Assembly (NCBI RefSeq): GCF_003813965.1
Contig: NZ_CP033896.1
Span: 1,488,001 to 1,552,000 of the forward strand
Direction of reading: 5' to 3'
DNA from: Corynebacterium choanae
GTDB taxonomy: Bacteria; Actinomycetota; Actinomycetes; Mycobacteriales; Mycobacteriaceae
DNA length: 64,000 bases
Shown here piece by piece: positions 39,457 to 50,529 of the stretch. The notes below the pieces were generated by a model. That model did no database searches and was not told the origin of the DNA. It saw only the letters and a program-made list of their open reading frames with translations. Both the position numbers and the translations under genes were made by a program. Numbering within the stretch: position 1 is the first letter of the stretch; the number at the start of each line of letters is the position of its first letter.

Positions 39457-41088
39457 TTAGGCCAATTCGACAATCTCCATATATTCGTCGCTCCACAAAT
39501 CCTCGACCCCGTCCGGAAGCACAATCACCCGCTCCGGGTTGAGTGCGGTGACTGCCCCCGCATCGTGTGTCACCAGCACCACCGCCCCGGTGTAGGTGCG
39601 TAACGCCTGCAGCACCTGTTCACGGGAAACCGGATCAAGGTTATTTGTAGGTTCATCAAGCAGCAGCACATTCGCCCGCGAAGACACCAGCGCCGCTAAT
39701 GCAAGTCGGGTTTTCTCGCCACCCGACAAGGTGCCGGCCGGCTGCTGAAGTTGGTCGCCGGAGAACATAAACGCACCAAGCAGGCCGCGCAAATCCTGTG
39801 CACCAGCGTCAGGGCAAGCAGCCACGGTGTTTTCCCATACTGTCGCAGCCGGATCGATAGTGTCATGTTCCTGGGCAAAATAGCCGATGCGCAGGCCGTG
39901 GCCGGTGACAATGCCACCCTCACCATCGGTTCGCTCCACCCCGGCAAGCAGTTTCAACAACGTGGTTTTGCCCGCGCCGTTAAATCCCAACACCACCACC
40001 CGTGAACCTTTATCAATCGCCAGATCAACACCGGCAAACACTTCCAATGAGCCATACATTTTCGTCAAACCAGTAGCCTGCAGCGGGGTTTTCCCGCAGG
40101 GCGCAGGTTCCGGAAATGTAATGTGGGCGACTTTATCGGCGCGGCGCACCTCATCGGTAGAGGCCACCAGTTTTTCAGCGCGAGCCAGCATCTGTTTCGC
40201 GGCGGCTGCTTTCGTAGCCTTTGCCCCCAATTTTGCAGCCTGTTTTGCCAATGCTGCAGCTTTTTTCTCAGCGTTCGCCCGTTCCCTGCGGCGCCGAGCC
40301 TCATCGGTGGCGCGTGCATCCAAATACTTTTGCCACGACATGTTGTACACATCGACTTCGCCCCGCACCGCGTCGAGATACCACACCTTATTGCACACGC
40401 TAGCCAGCAATTCGACATCGTGGGAGATCATCACCAGCCCGCCGTCATGCTTGCCCAAAAACTCTTGTAACCAACTCACCGAGTCGGCATCCAAATGGTT
40501 CGTTGGCTCATCCAGCAACAAGGTGGTGGCTGATTTGCCGGTGCCTTCCGTCGCGGCGAAAAGAATCTGTGCAAGCTCCACCCTTCGGCGCTGGCCACCA
40601 GACAACGTGTCCAGGGTTTGATCCAAAATACGGGCAGGAAGACCAAGCGAGTCACAGATCCGGGCAGCTTCACTGGCCGCCTCATAGCCACCTAAGGTGT
40701 GGTAGCGTTCCTCCAGCCGTGAATATTTCGCAATGGCGCGTTCGACTTTATGCGGATCGCTCGAGGTTTCCATAATCTCTTGCTGGCGATCCATCGAAGA
40801 TTGGATTTGATCAAGTCCGCGTGCGGAAAGCACCCTATCCCGGGCGGTAATATCGATACGCCCTTCCCGAGAATCCTGCGGCAGATAGCCGACCGACCCA
40901 GAGCTGATAATTTTCCCACCGTAGGGTTTGGTTTCCCCGGAAAGAATCCGCATAGTAGTGGTTTTCCCGGCACCGTTACGGCCGACAAGCCCAATCCGAT
41001 CACCTGGTTGAACACGCAGATGATCGCCGGAAAACTGGACGAGGGTTCGAGACCCTACCCGTACCTCTAGGTCGCTGGCTACAATCAC
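39457..41088 (-). CDS. ABC-F family ATPase (tandem ATPase domains)
   Basis: 543 residues, two ATPase domains and no membrane segments. Domain 1: Walker A VGRNGAGKTT, signature TLSGGQRRRVELA, Walker B LLLDEPTNHLD. Domain 2: Walker A GFNGAGKTT, signature [25 protein letters not shown] charged Ala/Lys/Arg-rich linker of about 80 residues (the P-site tRNA interaction motif region) joins them. ABC-F proteins act on the ribosome, in translation or antibiotic protection; mycobacterial Rv1473 sits in the equivalent place. GTG 41088 gives VIVASDLEVRVGS, which fits relatives; the frame extends to a TTG at 41106. Confidence 0.93.
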   Translation of the reverse strand: MIVASDLEVRVGSRTLVQFSGDHLRVQPGDRIGLVGRNGAGKTTTMRILSGETKPYGGKIISSGSVGYLPQDSREGRIDITARDRVLSARGLDQIQSSMDRQQEIMETSSDPHKVERAIAKYSRLEERYHTLGGYEAASEAARICDSLGLPARILDQTLDTLSGGQRRRVELAQILFAATEGTGKSATTLLLDEPTNHLDADSVSWLQEFLGKHDGGLVMISHDVELLASVCNKVWYLDAVRGEVDVYNMSWQKYLDARATDEARRRRERANAEKKAAALAKQAAKLGAKATKAAAAKQMLARAEKLVASTDEVRRADKVAHITFPEPAPCGKTPLQATGLTKMYGSLEVFAGVDLAIDKGSRVVVLGFNGAGKTTLLKLLAGVERTDGEGGIVTGHGLRIGYFAQEHDTIDPAATVWENTVAACPDAGAQDLRGLLGAFMFSGDQLQQPAGTLSGGEKTRLALAALVSSRANVLLLDEPTNNLDPVSREQVLQALRTYTGAVVLVTHDAGAVTALNPERVIVLPDGVEDLWSDEYMEIVELA

Positions 41089-41415
41089 ATCGGGTAACTG
41101 TAGCAACCTTGTCCAAGTTTTCCGCTTTTCTCCCGCTGCACACCACCATCACTGCCATCTGAATATGGCTGCCATCACGCGGCGACTCGGGGAAGGTTCT
41201 TCCCGGTGTGTAGTCCCAAGCATGCTGCAACGATGTGGGTTGCTTCACACCGGCGGTGTGCCGCTTAAGCATCTGTGCCGAACCATCACTGGTGGCAAAC
41301 TTCCGCCCCTGATCATCATCAGCCAGGTTGCGAAGCTCAACTTCACCACTGCCTACGGTGGTTGCATCACATAGCTGCAGTTTCCCTCTGTTTACCAGCA
41401 AATCAAGGAGGCCTC
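41089..41415. other. Divergent intergenic region, ABC-F / lycopene-cyclase-like
   Basis: 327 bases with no gene recognised; holds the promoters of both divergent genes and the AAGGAGG ribosome site at 41405-41411. Confidence 0.4.
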
Positions 41416-42774
41416 TTGCCAATCACCGATACGGTTCGCCACCGGCTACAGGCACTCCTTAAGCGGGCTACCCGCAACCAGCAAGCACTCCCGGGTCGGA
41501 CAGCTTCCCTCAAGCGTGCACTGCACCGATTAGCAGCATCCCCTCTGGGCTGTGTCGACTATCCAGTCATTGTTCTCGGCGCGGGACCTGCTGGAAGTGC
41601 ATTGCATGCGGCGCTGCGCCGCCGATCAATTGCTAGTCTGCTCATCGACCCTTACCCGGTGATGCGCAACACCTATGGTATCTTCGCCGACGAAATACCG
41701 TCCTGGCTGGATAAGCGTTGTATCGCTGCGGTGACCAAACCAGTAGTAGTGACCGCCGACGGCGATCGTTTTCCGTTGGGTCGCAAATATTGCCTGCTCG
41801 ATAATGCTGCGCTTGCTTCCCAGTTGCAGGCGGGTGATCTGCTGGAACATCCAGCAACCATTGTGGACGCACACACTGTACAGGTCGGTGAACAGACTCT
41901 CCGTGCAGCATTGATTATTGATGCACGCGGCAACAGGTTGCACCCCATGGCGAATCAGCGGCGGGAACCGACCCTATCCGAAAGCAAGGCTGTAGAACAG
42001 GTGTATCAGCTCGCATCAGGGGTGCTCATTCCGCAGCATGTGCTCGACGAATCCGGGATCACCCCGCCGGCTGTGTGGATGGATTTCCAACCACCTCACG
42101 CCCACTCATTGCCCGATGATTGTTCACCAACCTTCGGCTATATCATGCCGCACCCAGCTGGCATTTTGGTGGAAGAAACCATACTTGCCACCGCCCAACC
42201 CCCAACACCGGAACTCTTCGACACACTCACCACGGCGGCGTGCGAGCGCGCCCGCCGCTATATTCCCACACTTGTTGCCGACCAACTTACCCCTGTTGAG
42301 CAGGTCTGTATTCCACTGCTCGCGCCAACCGGCACAGCTGTCGACGGAGCCATCCCCATCGGTGCGGCAGCCGGCTGGATCAACCCGGTCACCGGCTACA
42401 GTGTGGCAACAAGTTTTCGACTAGCTGATTTGTTCGCAGCTGCGATCGCCAACCCTACCGCAGATCAGCGCCGTCGACTCGTAGGCACCCTGCATCAACT
42501 TTCCGTTGATCGATGGCTACTCACAGCGGCAGTGCCAGTACTCCTTGCCCTCAACCGGCGCCAGCTCGATACGTTTTTACGCCCGGTGTTGTGCGCACCC
42601 CAACCCGTGCAGCGTGCATTTCTCACCCTTGGCGATCTATCTGGGACGCTCCGCGGCATGTGGCAGGTGTTCATCCGCCAGCCGCTGCCGCTGCAAGGTC
42701 TGATTTTGCGCCACATGGGGACGCGCCCCAACACCGGTGCTAATTCCCCACTCAACCAGCAGCAGTTATCTTAG
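41416..42774 (+). CDS. Lycopene cyclase family flavoprotein (CrtL type)
   Basis: 452 residues. Dinucleotide fold VIVLGAGPAGSALHAAL near residue 55, then YGIFADEIP, MDFQPPH, GYIMPHPAGILVEETIL and GAAAGWINPVTGYSVATSF, the order of motifs in CrtL-type lycopene cyclases (the last is the usual Gly-rich FAD segment). An N-terminal stretch of about 50 residues is additional. TTG 41416 is preferred as start because AAGGAGG lies 4 bases upstream. Cyclisation of lycopene is inferred; no other carotenoid gene is in the window, so the substrate could differ. Confidence 0.82.
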   Translation: MPITDTVRHRLQALLKRATRNQQALPGRTASLKRALHRLAASPLGCVDYPVIVLGAGPAGSALHAALRRRSIASLLIDPYPVMRNTYGIFADEIPSWLDKRCIAAVTKPVVVTADGDRFPLGRKYCLLDNAALASQLQAGDLLEHPATIVDAHTVQVGEQTLRAALIIDARGNRLHPMANQRREPTLSESKAVEQVYQLASGVLIPQHVLDESGITPPAVWMDFQPPHAHSLPDDCSPTFGYIMPHPAGILVEETILATAQPPTPELFDTLTTAACERARRYIPTLVADQLTPVEQVCIPLLAPTGTAVDGAIPIGAAAGWINPVTGYSVATSFRLADLFAAAIANPTADQRRRLVGTLHQLSVDRWLLTAAVPVLLALNRRQLDTFLRPVLCAPQPVQRAFLTLGDLSGTLRGMWQVFIRQPLPLQGLILRHMGTRPNTGANSPLNQQQLS

Positions 42775-42982
42775 AAATACAACCACTAGCGTGCAGACGC
42801 CTCCTACAGGGTCGTCAGCACTGCAGCCGGCAGACCCAATCTGTGGAACTTCGCTGGTTGAAATACGCCAAGGGCGCCGTTGAGCAGTGGTTGTTTTTCC
42901 ACGCAACGGCGCCACAGTGCGATCAGGCAAATATTGAACCTGCCGACAGTCTTGTCCACCTGGAGGCTAAGGTGTACAACAC

Positions 42983-43417
42983 CTACACCGAGAAACCTAA
43001 AGCCCGCAGCTGGTCGCGGCCATCCTCGGTAATCATGTGCGGCCCCCATGGTGGAGTCCACACCCACTGCAAGGTGAGCTTCGAACAACATCCGGACTCG
43101 ACCACTGCTGCCCGTGCCTGCTCTTCCAACATGTCAGTGAGTGGGCAAGCAGGCGACGTCAACGTCATATTGACCACAGCTTCATCGCCGTTTTCAATCC
43201 AAATATCGTAGACCAGCCCCAAATCGACGACGTTGATCCCCAATTCGGGATCGATTACGTCAGTCATCAAGTTCTCAACCTCGCCAGCTTTTGCAACATC
43301 CTCCATAGACTGCTCCGCAGGGCGCTGTTTCTCCTCGAAGGCACCTTTATCGGCGGGCAGATCAGGATTATGTTCCAACACCGCATCATCGGCAGGTGGC
43401 TGTATATGTTCACTCAT
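42983..43417 (-). CDS. sufT: Fe-S assembly factor SufT (MIP18/DUF59 family)
   Basis: 144 residues. An acidic N-terminal extension, then the DUF59 domain: VIDPELGINVVDLGLVYDIW, the Cys in SPACPLTDMLEEQAR, and the C-terminal VWTPPWGPHMITEDG. SufT helps Fe-S cluster maturation or transfer. Its ATG directly follows the TAA of sufU with no gap, so it is the last gene of the suf operon and translationally coupled. Confidence 0.94.
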   Translation of the reverse strand: MSEHIQPPADDAVLEHNPDLPADKGAFEEKQRPAEQSMEDVAKAGEVENLMTDVIDPELGINVVDLGLVYDIWIENGDEAVVNMTLTSPACPLTDMLEEQARAAVVESGCCSKLTLQWVWTPPWGPHMITEDGRDQLRALGFSV

Positions 43418-43867
43418 TTATCGTTGCTCCAACGTCTTTGCACTAGCTGCTTGAAAAGCTTTCCAACCCAACAGGGCACATTTCACCCGTGCGGGATATT
43501 TTGAGACTCCGCTAAACGCGATCCCGTCACCGATGAGATCCTCATCCCCTGCTTCCTTGCCGCGGGACAGCACCATCGACTCAAATCCGGCAAGTTTCTC
43601 CAAGGCGACCGAAAGCGGCTGGCCGATAACCTCTTCAGCCATCACCGAGGTTGCCGCCTGACTAATAGAGCAGCCAATCGCCTCATAGGAAACGTCAACC
43701 ACCTTCGGTTCCGGATCATCGCTTAACACCACCCGCAACGTGAGTTCGTCACCACAGGATGTGTTCACATGATGCACCTCGGCATCGTAGGGTTCCCGCA
43801 AACCCGCATGCTGCGGATTGCGGTAGTGATCCAAGATCACTTCTTGATACATCTGCTCAAGTTTCAT
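43418..43867 (-). CDS. sufU: Sulfur acceptor / scaffold SufU
   Basis: 149 residues. Zinc/sulfur ligands: Asp-containing LDHYRNPQHAG, Cys in NTSCGDELTLRV, Cys in AIGCSISQAATSV, and Cys in ARVKCALLGW. In Gram-positive suf systems SufU accepts sulfur from SufS through a Zn-bound exchange. ATG 43867 (the frame extends one TTG codon upstream). Lies 174 bp after sufS. Confidence 0.95.
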   Translation of the reverse strand: MKLEQMYQEVILDHYRNPQHAGLREPYDAEVHHVNTSCGDELTLRVVLSDDPEPKVVDVSYEAIGCSISQAATSVMAEEVIGQPLSVALEKLAGFESMVLSRGKEAGDEDLIGDGIAFSGVSKYPARVKCALLGWKAFQAASAKTLEQR

Positions 43868-44041
43868 CAAGCTTCACTTTCAAGTGTTGCGGGTAGGACA
43901 GAATTGCTGGCTGCAAACTCGGCACAGGCCGGAGTATCGACACTCTGGAATTCAGCCGCCCCAGCAAGGCAGCCGCATCCGCGTGGAACTGCCGCAAGGA
44001 TGCTGGCCGATACGCGACGGTGCTGTCGCTCACGTGGTGGT

Positions 44042-45536
<1,495 letters not shown>

Positions 45537-46292
45537 TTACAGGAAGCGGTCGTAGCCGTTTGCTTCCAATTCGTCAGCCAGTTCCGGTCCGCCGGAGGTA
45601 ACGATGCGACCGTCGGCGAAGACGTGCACATGGTCAGGCTTTACATAGTTCAAAATCCGCTTATAGTGCGTAATCAACAGCACACCGCCGTCATTGCGAT
45701 CTCGGTAGGTATTAATCCCCTCAGAGACCACTCGCAGGGCATCGACGTCAAGCCCCGAATCGGTTTCGTCGAGCACCGCAAATTTCGGCTTCAACAGGCC
45801 AAGCTGCAAAATTTCGTGACGCTTCTTCTCACCGCCGGAGAATCCCTCGTTCACAGAGCGCTCGGCAAACGCTTTATCAATAGCGAGCTCTTCTTGGGCA
45901 GCACGTACTTCTTTCACCCATTCACGCAACTTCGGTGCATCGCCGCGCACCGCGGTTGCTGCTGAACGCAGGAAGTTCGCCATCGACACACCCGGGATTT
46001 CGACCGGATATTGCATAGCGAGGAACAGACCGGCGCGGGCACGCTCATCGACTTCCATGTCGAGAATATTTTCCCCGTCGAGGAGCACTTCCCCGTCGGT
46101 GACTTCATATTTTGGATGACCAGCCAACGTGTACGACAACGTCGATTTGCCGGAACCGTTTGGCCCCATGATGGCATGGGTTTCACCGGAGCGAATCGTC
46201 AGGTTGACACCTTTGAGGATTTGCTTCGGGGCGGCTGCATCATCAGTTGCGGCAACCTGGGCGCACAGGTTTTTGATTTCAAGGGTAGACAT
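45537..46292 (-). CDS. sufC: Fe-S assembly ATPase SufC
   Basis: 251 residues. ABC-type ATPase of the SufBCD scaffold: Walker [15 protein letters not shown], signature [12 protein letters not shown], Walker [18 protein letters not shown]-loop [10 protein letters not shown]. SufC dimerisation reshapes the SufB-SufD scaffold during cluster formation. ATG 46292; the 11 codons of upstream open frame lack support. Confidence 0.97.
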   Translation of the reverse strand: MSTLEIKNLCAQVAATDDAAAPKQILKGVNLTIRSGETHAIMGPNGSGKSTLSYTLAGHPKYEVTDGEVLLDGENILDMEVDERARAGLFLAMQYPVEIPGVSMANFLRSAATAVRGDAPKLREWVKEVRAAQEELAIDKAFAERSVNEGFSGGEKKRHEILQLGLLKPKFAVLDETDSGLDVDALRVVSEGINTYRDRNDGGVLLITHYKRILNYVKPDHVHVFADGRIVTSGGPELADELEANGYDRFL

Positions 46293-46490
46293 AAGGCAGG
46301 GTTCTTTTCTTCTCTGGTGCAGCACTGCTGGTACTTGGGCGGATTAATGCCCGCCGGGCTGTACGGTGTTGCTGCTGCAACCGTTGGATATAGCGATGGT
46401 TTCTAGTTTGTTCGGCGGCCAGGGTTGATAGTGTCTCCACGGACATCAGCCGAGCTTACGACAAGCCTTAGGCAGCCGAACAACGAGCCG

Positions 46491-47669
46491 TTACAGTGCA
46501 GTGTTGGCGAGCTCTTCGGCGATTTGGTCTTCGAGCTGGTCGCGCACATGCGCCACCGGAATACGCCCGATCACCTCAGAGAAGAAGCCACGCACAATAA
46601 GTTTGCGGGCTTGGTCTTGTGGGATACCGCGGCTGAGCAAATAAAACAGTTGCTCATCGTCGAAGCGGCCAACTGTGGCAGCATGCCCGGCGCCAGCAAT
46701 TTCACCGGTTTCGATTTCCAGGTTTGGCACCGCATCTGCCCGGGCACCTTTTGTCAGCACCAGGTTACGGTTAGTTTCATAGGTGTCGGTGCCTTGCGCA
46801 TTCGCCCGAATCAGCACATCGCCCACCCAGGCGGTGCGTGCTTCAGGTTTAGCGGAGGTTTCATCACCTTGCAGCGCCCCCTTGTACAGCACGTTCGAGC
46901 GGCAGTTCGGGACTGCGTGGTCAACCAAAAGTCGCTGCTCAAAATATTGGCCGTCGTCAGCAAAGTAGACTCCCAACAGTTCCGCGTCACCGCCGGGGGC
47001 AGTGAATTTCACCTGTGGGATCAGCCGGACGACGCTGCCGCCAAAGAGCGCAACATTGTGGCGCAGTACTGCGTCGCGACCCAGTTTTGCTCGCTGATTG
47101 CCGAGGTGAACAGCCTCATCACCCCAGTTTTCGTGCACCACCACAGTGAGGCGAGCATTGTCGCCGAGAACATATTCGTGGTTGTCGGCATGAATCCCGT
47201 CGCCCACGTAGCGGATGTTGACAAATGCGTCACAGCCCGATTGTGCAACGATGGCAAGCGCCGTAAAGGTGGTGTGCTCCATGCCGCAACCGGTCACAGT
47301 GATGGTAATCGGCTCATGTGATTGCACTGCGCCATCGATGTTGACAAGGGTGGCTTGTTGCATCGCCGACCAGGCTTGCGCCCCAACGCGGTCAACCGGC
47401 GCACCGGTTTGTCCAAGTCGTGGATCATCGGCGGCCACAGTTTCTACGGTCACCTGACCGGTGAGGGAATCGGGGATCGATACCTCCACGTTCGGATCGG
47501 TAGTTGCAGGGAAGCTCCCATCGTGCAGGCCATGAAGGCGACGCAGCGGAGTAAATCGCCATACTTCATCGCGGCCGCCCGGGACGGGGAAGTCAGCGAC
47601 ATCAAAGGAGGTGAAAATGTCGCCTTTATTGTTGTGGTAGGTGGCGTTTGTTGCCACTTGTTCTGCCAT
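46491..47669 (-). CDS. sufD: Fe-S assembly protein SufD
   Basis: 392 residues. Beta-helix scaffold subunit, with the C-terminal family region FDDEQLFYLLSRGIPQDQAR followed by IVRGFFSEV, shared with SufB. N-terminal RDEVWRFTPLRRL is typical of SufD. Lies 81 bp after sufB, and 198 bp before sufC. Confidence 0.96.
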   Translation of the reverse strand: MAEQVATNATYHNNKGDIFTSFDVADFPVPGGRDEVWRFTPLRRLHGLHDGSFPATTDPNVEVSIPDSLTGQVTVETVAADDPRLGQTGAPVDRVGAQAWSAMQQATLVNIDGAVQSHEPITITVTGCGMEHTTFTALAIVAQSGCDAFVNIRYVGDGIHADNHEYVLGDNARLTVVVHENWGDEAVHLGNQRAKLGRDAVLRHNVALFGGSVVRLIPQVKFTAPGGDAELLGVYFADDGQYFEQRLLVDHAVPNCRSNVLYKGALQGDETSAKPEARTAWVGDVLIRANAQGTDTYETNRNLVLTKGARADAVPNLEIETGEIAGAGHAATVGRFDDEQLFYLLSRGIPQDQARKLIVRGFFSEVIGRIPVAHVRDQLEDQIAEELANTAL

Positions 47670-47750
47670 GGTGTCTCTCTTTTAACGTCGGATCGGATCG
47701 TGCGTTTTTCAGCGGCGTCAGCTACCTGCTTAAGCCGCTGTGTCCAGGGG

Positions 47751-49196
47751 TTAGCCGACCGAGCCTTCCATTTGTAGTTCGATGAGTCGGTTGAGCTCCA
47801 GGGCATATTCCATGGGCAGCTCTTTGGCGATTGGTTCAACGAATCCGCGGACGATCATCGCCATCGCTTCCTCTTCGGAGATACCACGGCTCATGAGATA
47901 AAACAGCTGATCTTCGCTGACTTGGGAGACTTTCGCCTCGTGCCCGAGTGACACATGGTCGTTGCGAATATCGTTGTAAGGGTAGGTGTCCGAGCGGGAA
48001 ATATTGTCCACGAGCAGCGCGTCACATTCGACGTTCGAGGTGCAGTGGTGGGCGTCTTTGTTGATTTGCACCAGGCCACGGTAGGCGGCACGTCCGCCGG
48101 ATCGTGCCACCGACTTGGAAACAATATTCGACGACGTATATGGCGCCATGTGCACCATTTTTGCGCCGGTGTCTTGGAACTGGCCTTCACCGGCGAAGGC
48201 GATAGACAGGACTTCACCGCGGGCATGCGGACCGGTCATCCACACGGCCGGATATTTCATGGAAACCTTCGAGCCGATATTGCCGTCGACCCACTCCATG
48301 GTGGCGCCTTCTTCACACTTGGTTCGTTTTGTCACCAGGTTGTAGACGTTATTCGACCAGTTTTGAATGGTGGTGTAGCGGCAGCGTCCACCCTTTTTCA
48401 CGATGATTTCCACCACGGCAGAGTGCAGCGAGTCGGTTTTGTAGATTGGGGCGGTACAGCCTTCTACGTAGTGAACATAGGCGTCTTCCTCAACAATGAT
48501 GAGGGTTCGCTCGAACTGCCCCATATTTTCGGTGTTGATCCGGAAGTAGGCTTGCAGTGGAATTTCGACGTGGACACCCTTCGGGACGTAGACGAAGGAA
48601 CCACCCGACCACACTGCGGTATTAAGGGCAGCGAATTTGTTGTCGCCGGCCGGAATTACGGTACCGAAATATTCCTTGAAGAGATCTTCGTGCTCACGCA
48701 GGGCGGTATCGGTGTCGAGGAAGATGACGCCTTGGCTTTCCAGGTCTTCCCGAATCTTGTGATAGACCACCTCGGATTCGTATTGGGCTGCGACACCGGC
48801 GACGAGACGCTGTTTCTCAGCCTCTGGGATACCAAGCTTGTCGTAGGTGTTTTTGATGTCCTCTGGGAGTTCTTCCCAGCTGGTGGCTTGCTTCTCGGTG
48901 GACCGGACAAAGTATTTAATATTGTCAAAGTCAATATCGCTGAGATCTGCACCCCAGGTAGGCATCGGTTTCTTACCGAAAATATTAAGAGCCTTGAGGC
49001 GGTTGTTGAGCATCCACTCGGGTTCGTCTTTCAACCCGGAGATGTCGCGCACGACTGCCTCGCTCAGGCCGCGTTTGGCAGAAGCGCCAGCGGCATCAGG
49101 ATCATGCCAACCGTAGCTGTAGCCTTGTGACATTGAGGCGATGATCTCGTCATCGGTTTGCGGTTTGGTAGCTGAGGCTTCCATGCTCTGCGTCAT
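47751..49196 (-). CDS. sufB: Fe-S scaffold protein SufB
   Basis: 481 residues; the main scaffold subunit. Family segments: [53 protein letters not shown] and [17 protein letters not shown], with the conserved C-terminal [19 protein letters not shown]. No intein, unlike some mycobacterial SufB proteins. ATG 49196 follows AAGGAG at 7 bases; the 42-residue upstream extension overlaps the end of sufR and is rejected. Confidence 0.97.
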   Translation of the reverse strand: MTQSMEASATKPQTDDEIIASMSQGYSYGWHDPDAAGASAKRGLSEAVVRDISGLKDEPEWMLNNRLKALNIFGKKPMPTWGADLSDIDFDNIKYFVRSTEKQATSWEELPEDIKNTYDKLGIPEAEKQRLVAGVAAQYESEVVYHKIREDLESQGVIFLDTDTALREHEDLFKEYFGTVIPAGDNKFAALNTAVWSGGSFVYVPKGVHVEIPLQAYFRINTENMGQFERTLIIVEEDAYVHYVEGCTAPIYKTDSLHSAVVEIIVKKGGRCRYTTIQNWSNNVYNLVTKRTKCEEGATMEWVDGNIGSKVSMKYPAVWMTGPHARGEVLSIAFAGEGQFQDTGAKMVHMAPYTSSNIVSKSVARSGGRAAYRGLVQINKDAHHCTSNVECDALLVDNISRSDTYPYNDIRNDHVSLGHEAKVSQVSEDQLFYLMSRGISEEEAMAMIVRGFVEPIAKELPMEYALELNRLIELQMEGSVG

Positions 49197-49279
49197 CCAA
49201 CCGCTCCTTTCCTTACATTTCGCAGCGAACATTGCATGTTCACTGGGGGTGATAATCGTATTTGGGTGGTACGTAGTTG

Positions 49280-49972
49280 TTATGTGGTTGTCGCCGGCGG
49301 CAGTGGAATGTTGGTGGTGCACACCCCGTGTCCGTCAGCGATAGTAGCCAGCGGCTGAATGTGGGTGCCCAGGGTGGCGGCAATTACCTCGTGTTCGGTT
49401 TCGCAAAAAATTGGATACCGTTGGGCAATGCGCGCTATGGGACAGTGATGGTGACACAACTGAAGACCGTATCCGGCGTGTTGCACGGTGGCCGCGTAGC
49501 CGTTGTCGCTTAACGATGCTGCGACTTGTTCGGCAGCGGCCAGAAGGGTCTCCTGGGTGGGGTTTTCAGCGGTTACTGCTGGTGGCTGGGTTGCGCCGAC
49601 GATGCGTTTTGCTCGGCGGAGTGCAAACAGGCGTAGCCCGGCTTCCCCAGCAAAGTCCAGTAACGCTTCGAGTGCTTCACTTGCCAGCTGGTCATAAGCG
49701 TGCCCAAAGTTGGCGCGGCCAACATCGGTGAGTCGAAATAGTGCCGGTGGACGTCCGCGTCCCTCGACCACGGTGGGGGTGACGGTTTCCACCAGACCAT
49801 CCTGGATGAGTGCCGATAAATGGCGTCGTACCCCGGCGGTGGTGAGATGAAGTTGTTCGGCGATGGCAGCAGCAGTACTCCGGGGATGATTAAGCAGGGT
49901 GTGCATAATCTTTTCCCGCGTGTCCCCTTCCGGGGAGCAGCCGCTGGCAGCACGAGAAGATGACACGGTCAC
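49280..49972 (-). CDS. sufR: Fe-S-dependent repressor SufR
   Basis: 230 residues. Winged helix-turn-helix of ArsR/DeoR type ([20 protein letters not shown]) and a C-terminal cluster site: Cys-x3-Cys in [10 protein letters not shown], Cys in PIFCETEHE and Cys in GVCTTNIP. SufR with a [4Fe-4S] cluster represses the suf operon; loss of the cluster induces it. GTG 49972 follows GAGAGGAG at about 5 bases. First gene of sufRBDCSUT; the palindrome at 50138-50167 is its likely operator. Confidence 0.95.
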   Translation of the reverse strand: MTVSSSRAASGCSPEGDTREKIMHTLLNHPRSTAAAIAEQLHLTTAGVRRHLSALIQDGLVETVTPTVVEGRGRPPALFRLTDVGRANFGHAYDQLASEALEALLDFAGEAGLRLFALRRAKRIVGATQPPAVTAENPTQETLLAAAEQVAASLSDNGYAATVQHAGYGLQLCHHHCPIARIAQRYPIFCETEHEVIAATLGTHIQPLATIADGHGVCTTNIPLPPATTT

Positions 49973-50529
49973 TGTGGCTCCTCTCTGTGCAGCCGGCTGG
50001 TCATATCACCAGCCTCTGCCTCGTCGGTTGCTCATCGCAAGGATCCAACTGTTATCTGCTACCGCTCACCTGTCGGCGGCATCCACCAAAAGCGGTGCTG
50101 TGGACAGGTAGGTGGCAGCGCCAACATCCCTTGCGTTGAATTACACAACACAAGTGTTGCGTAATTCATTCCACCATGTCCAGTAAGGGGCACCTAAGTG
50201 TCGTAACTTCCATCACGGCAAACCGGAAACGATCCAGATCACACCTACTTGTGATCTGCCACACAGCAAGCGGCGGGTTGTTGTTGAACCGTGACAGCAG
50301 CGCACTACACAGTTGGAGTGCAGCACCTGATTCATGGCAGCGATGATTCTCTAGGGGGAATTGCTGAGGGTGCGATTTCGCAAGGGCATCGCAGGGATTC
50401 CGATCCTGGCATTGTCTTGCGGCACGCAATGCCGGCGGTGACTGTGCTGCCGCCTCAATAACGACGCATACGGCGGCAGCGGCCAGGGTTCTGCCGGTTT
50501 TTCCTAGCACATGACTACAGTTACACAGT
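49973..50529. other. Divergent control region sufR / mptB
   Basis: 557 bases. Holds the SufR-type palindrome (50138-50167), about 165 bp before sufR, and the mptB -10 box TACAGT (50516-50521). No gene seen. Confidence 0.55.
50138..50167. promoter_or_regulatory. Probable SufR operator
   Basis: 30-bp palindrome: left arm GAATTACACAACAC (50138-50151), AA, right arm GTGTTGCGTAATTC (50154-50167); one mismatch in 14 pairs. Its core CAAC-N6-GTTG is the motif reported for Streptomyces SufR (from memory). It lies upstream of sufR. Confidence 0.75.

Noticed and set aside
47955-49130. 391-codon open frame antisense to sufB
   Set aside because: Shadow of sufB; no ribosome site or recognisable product.
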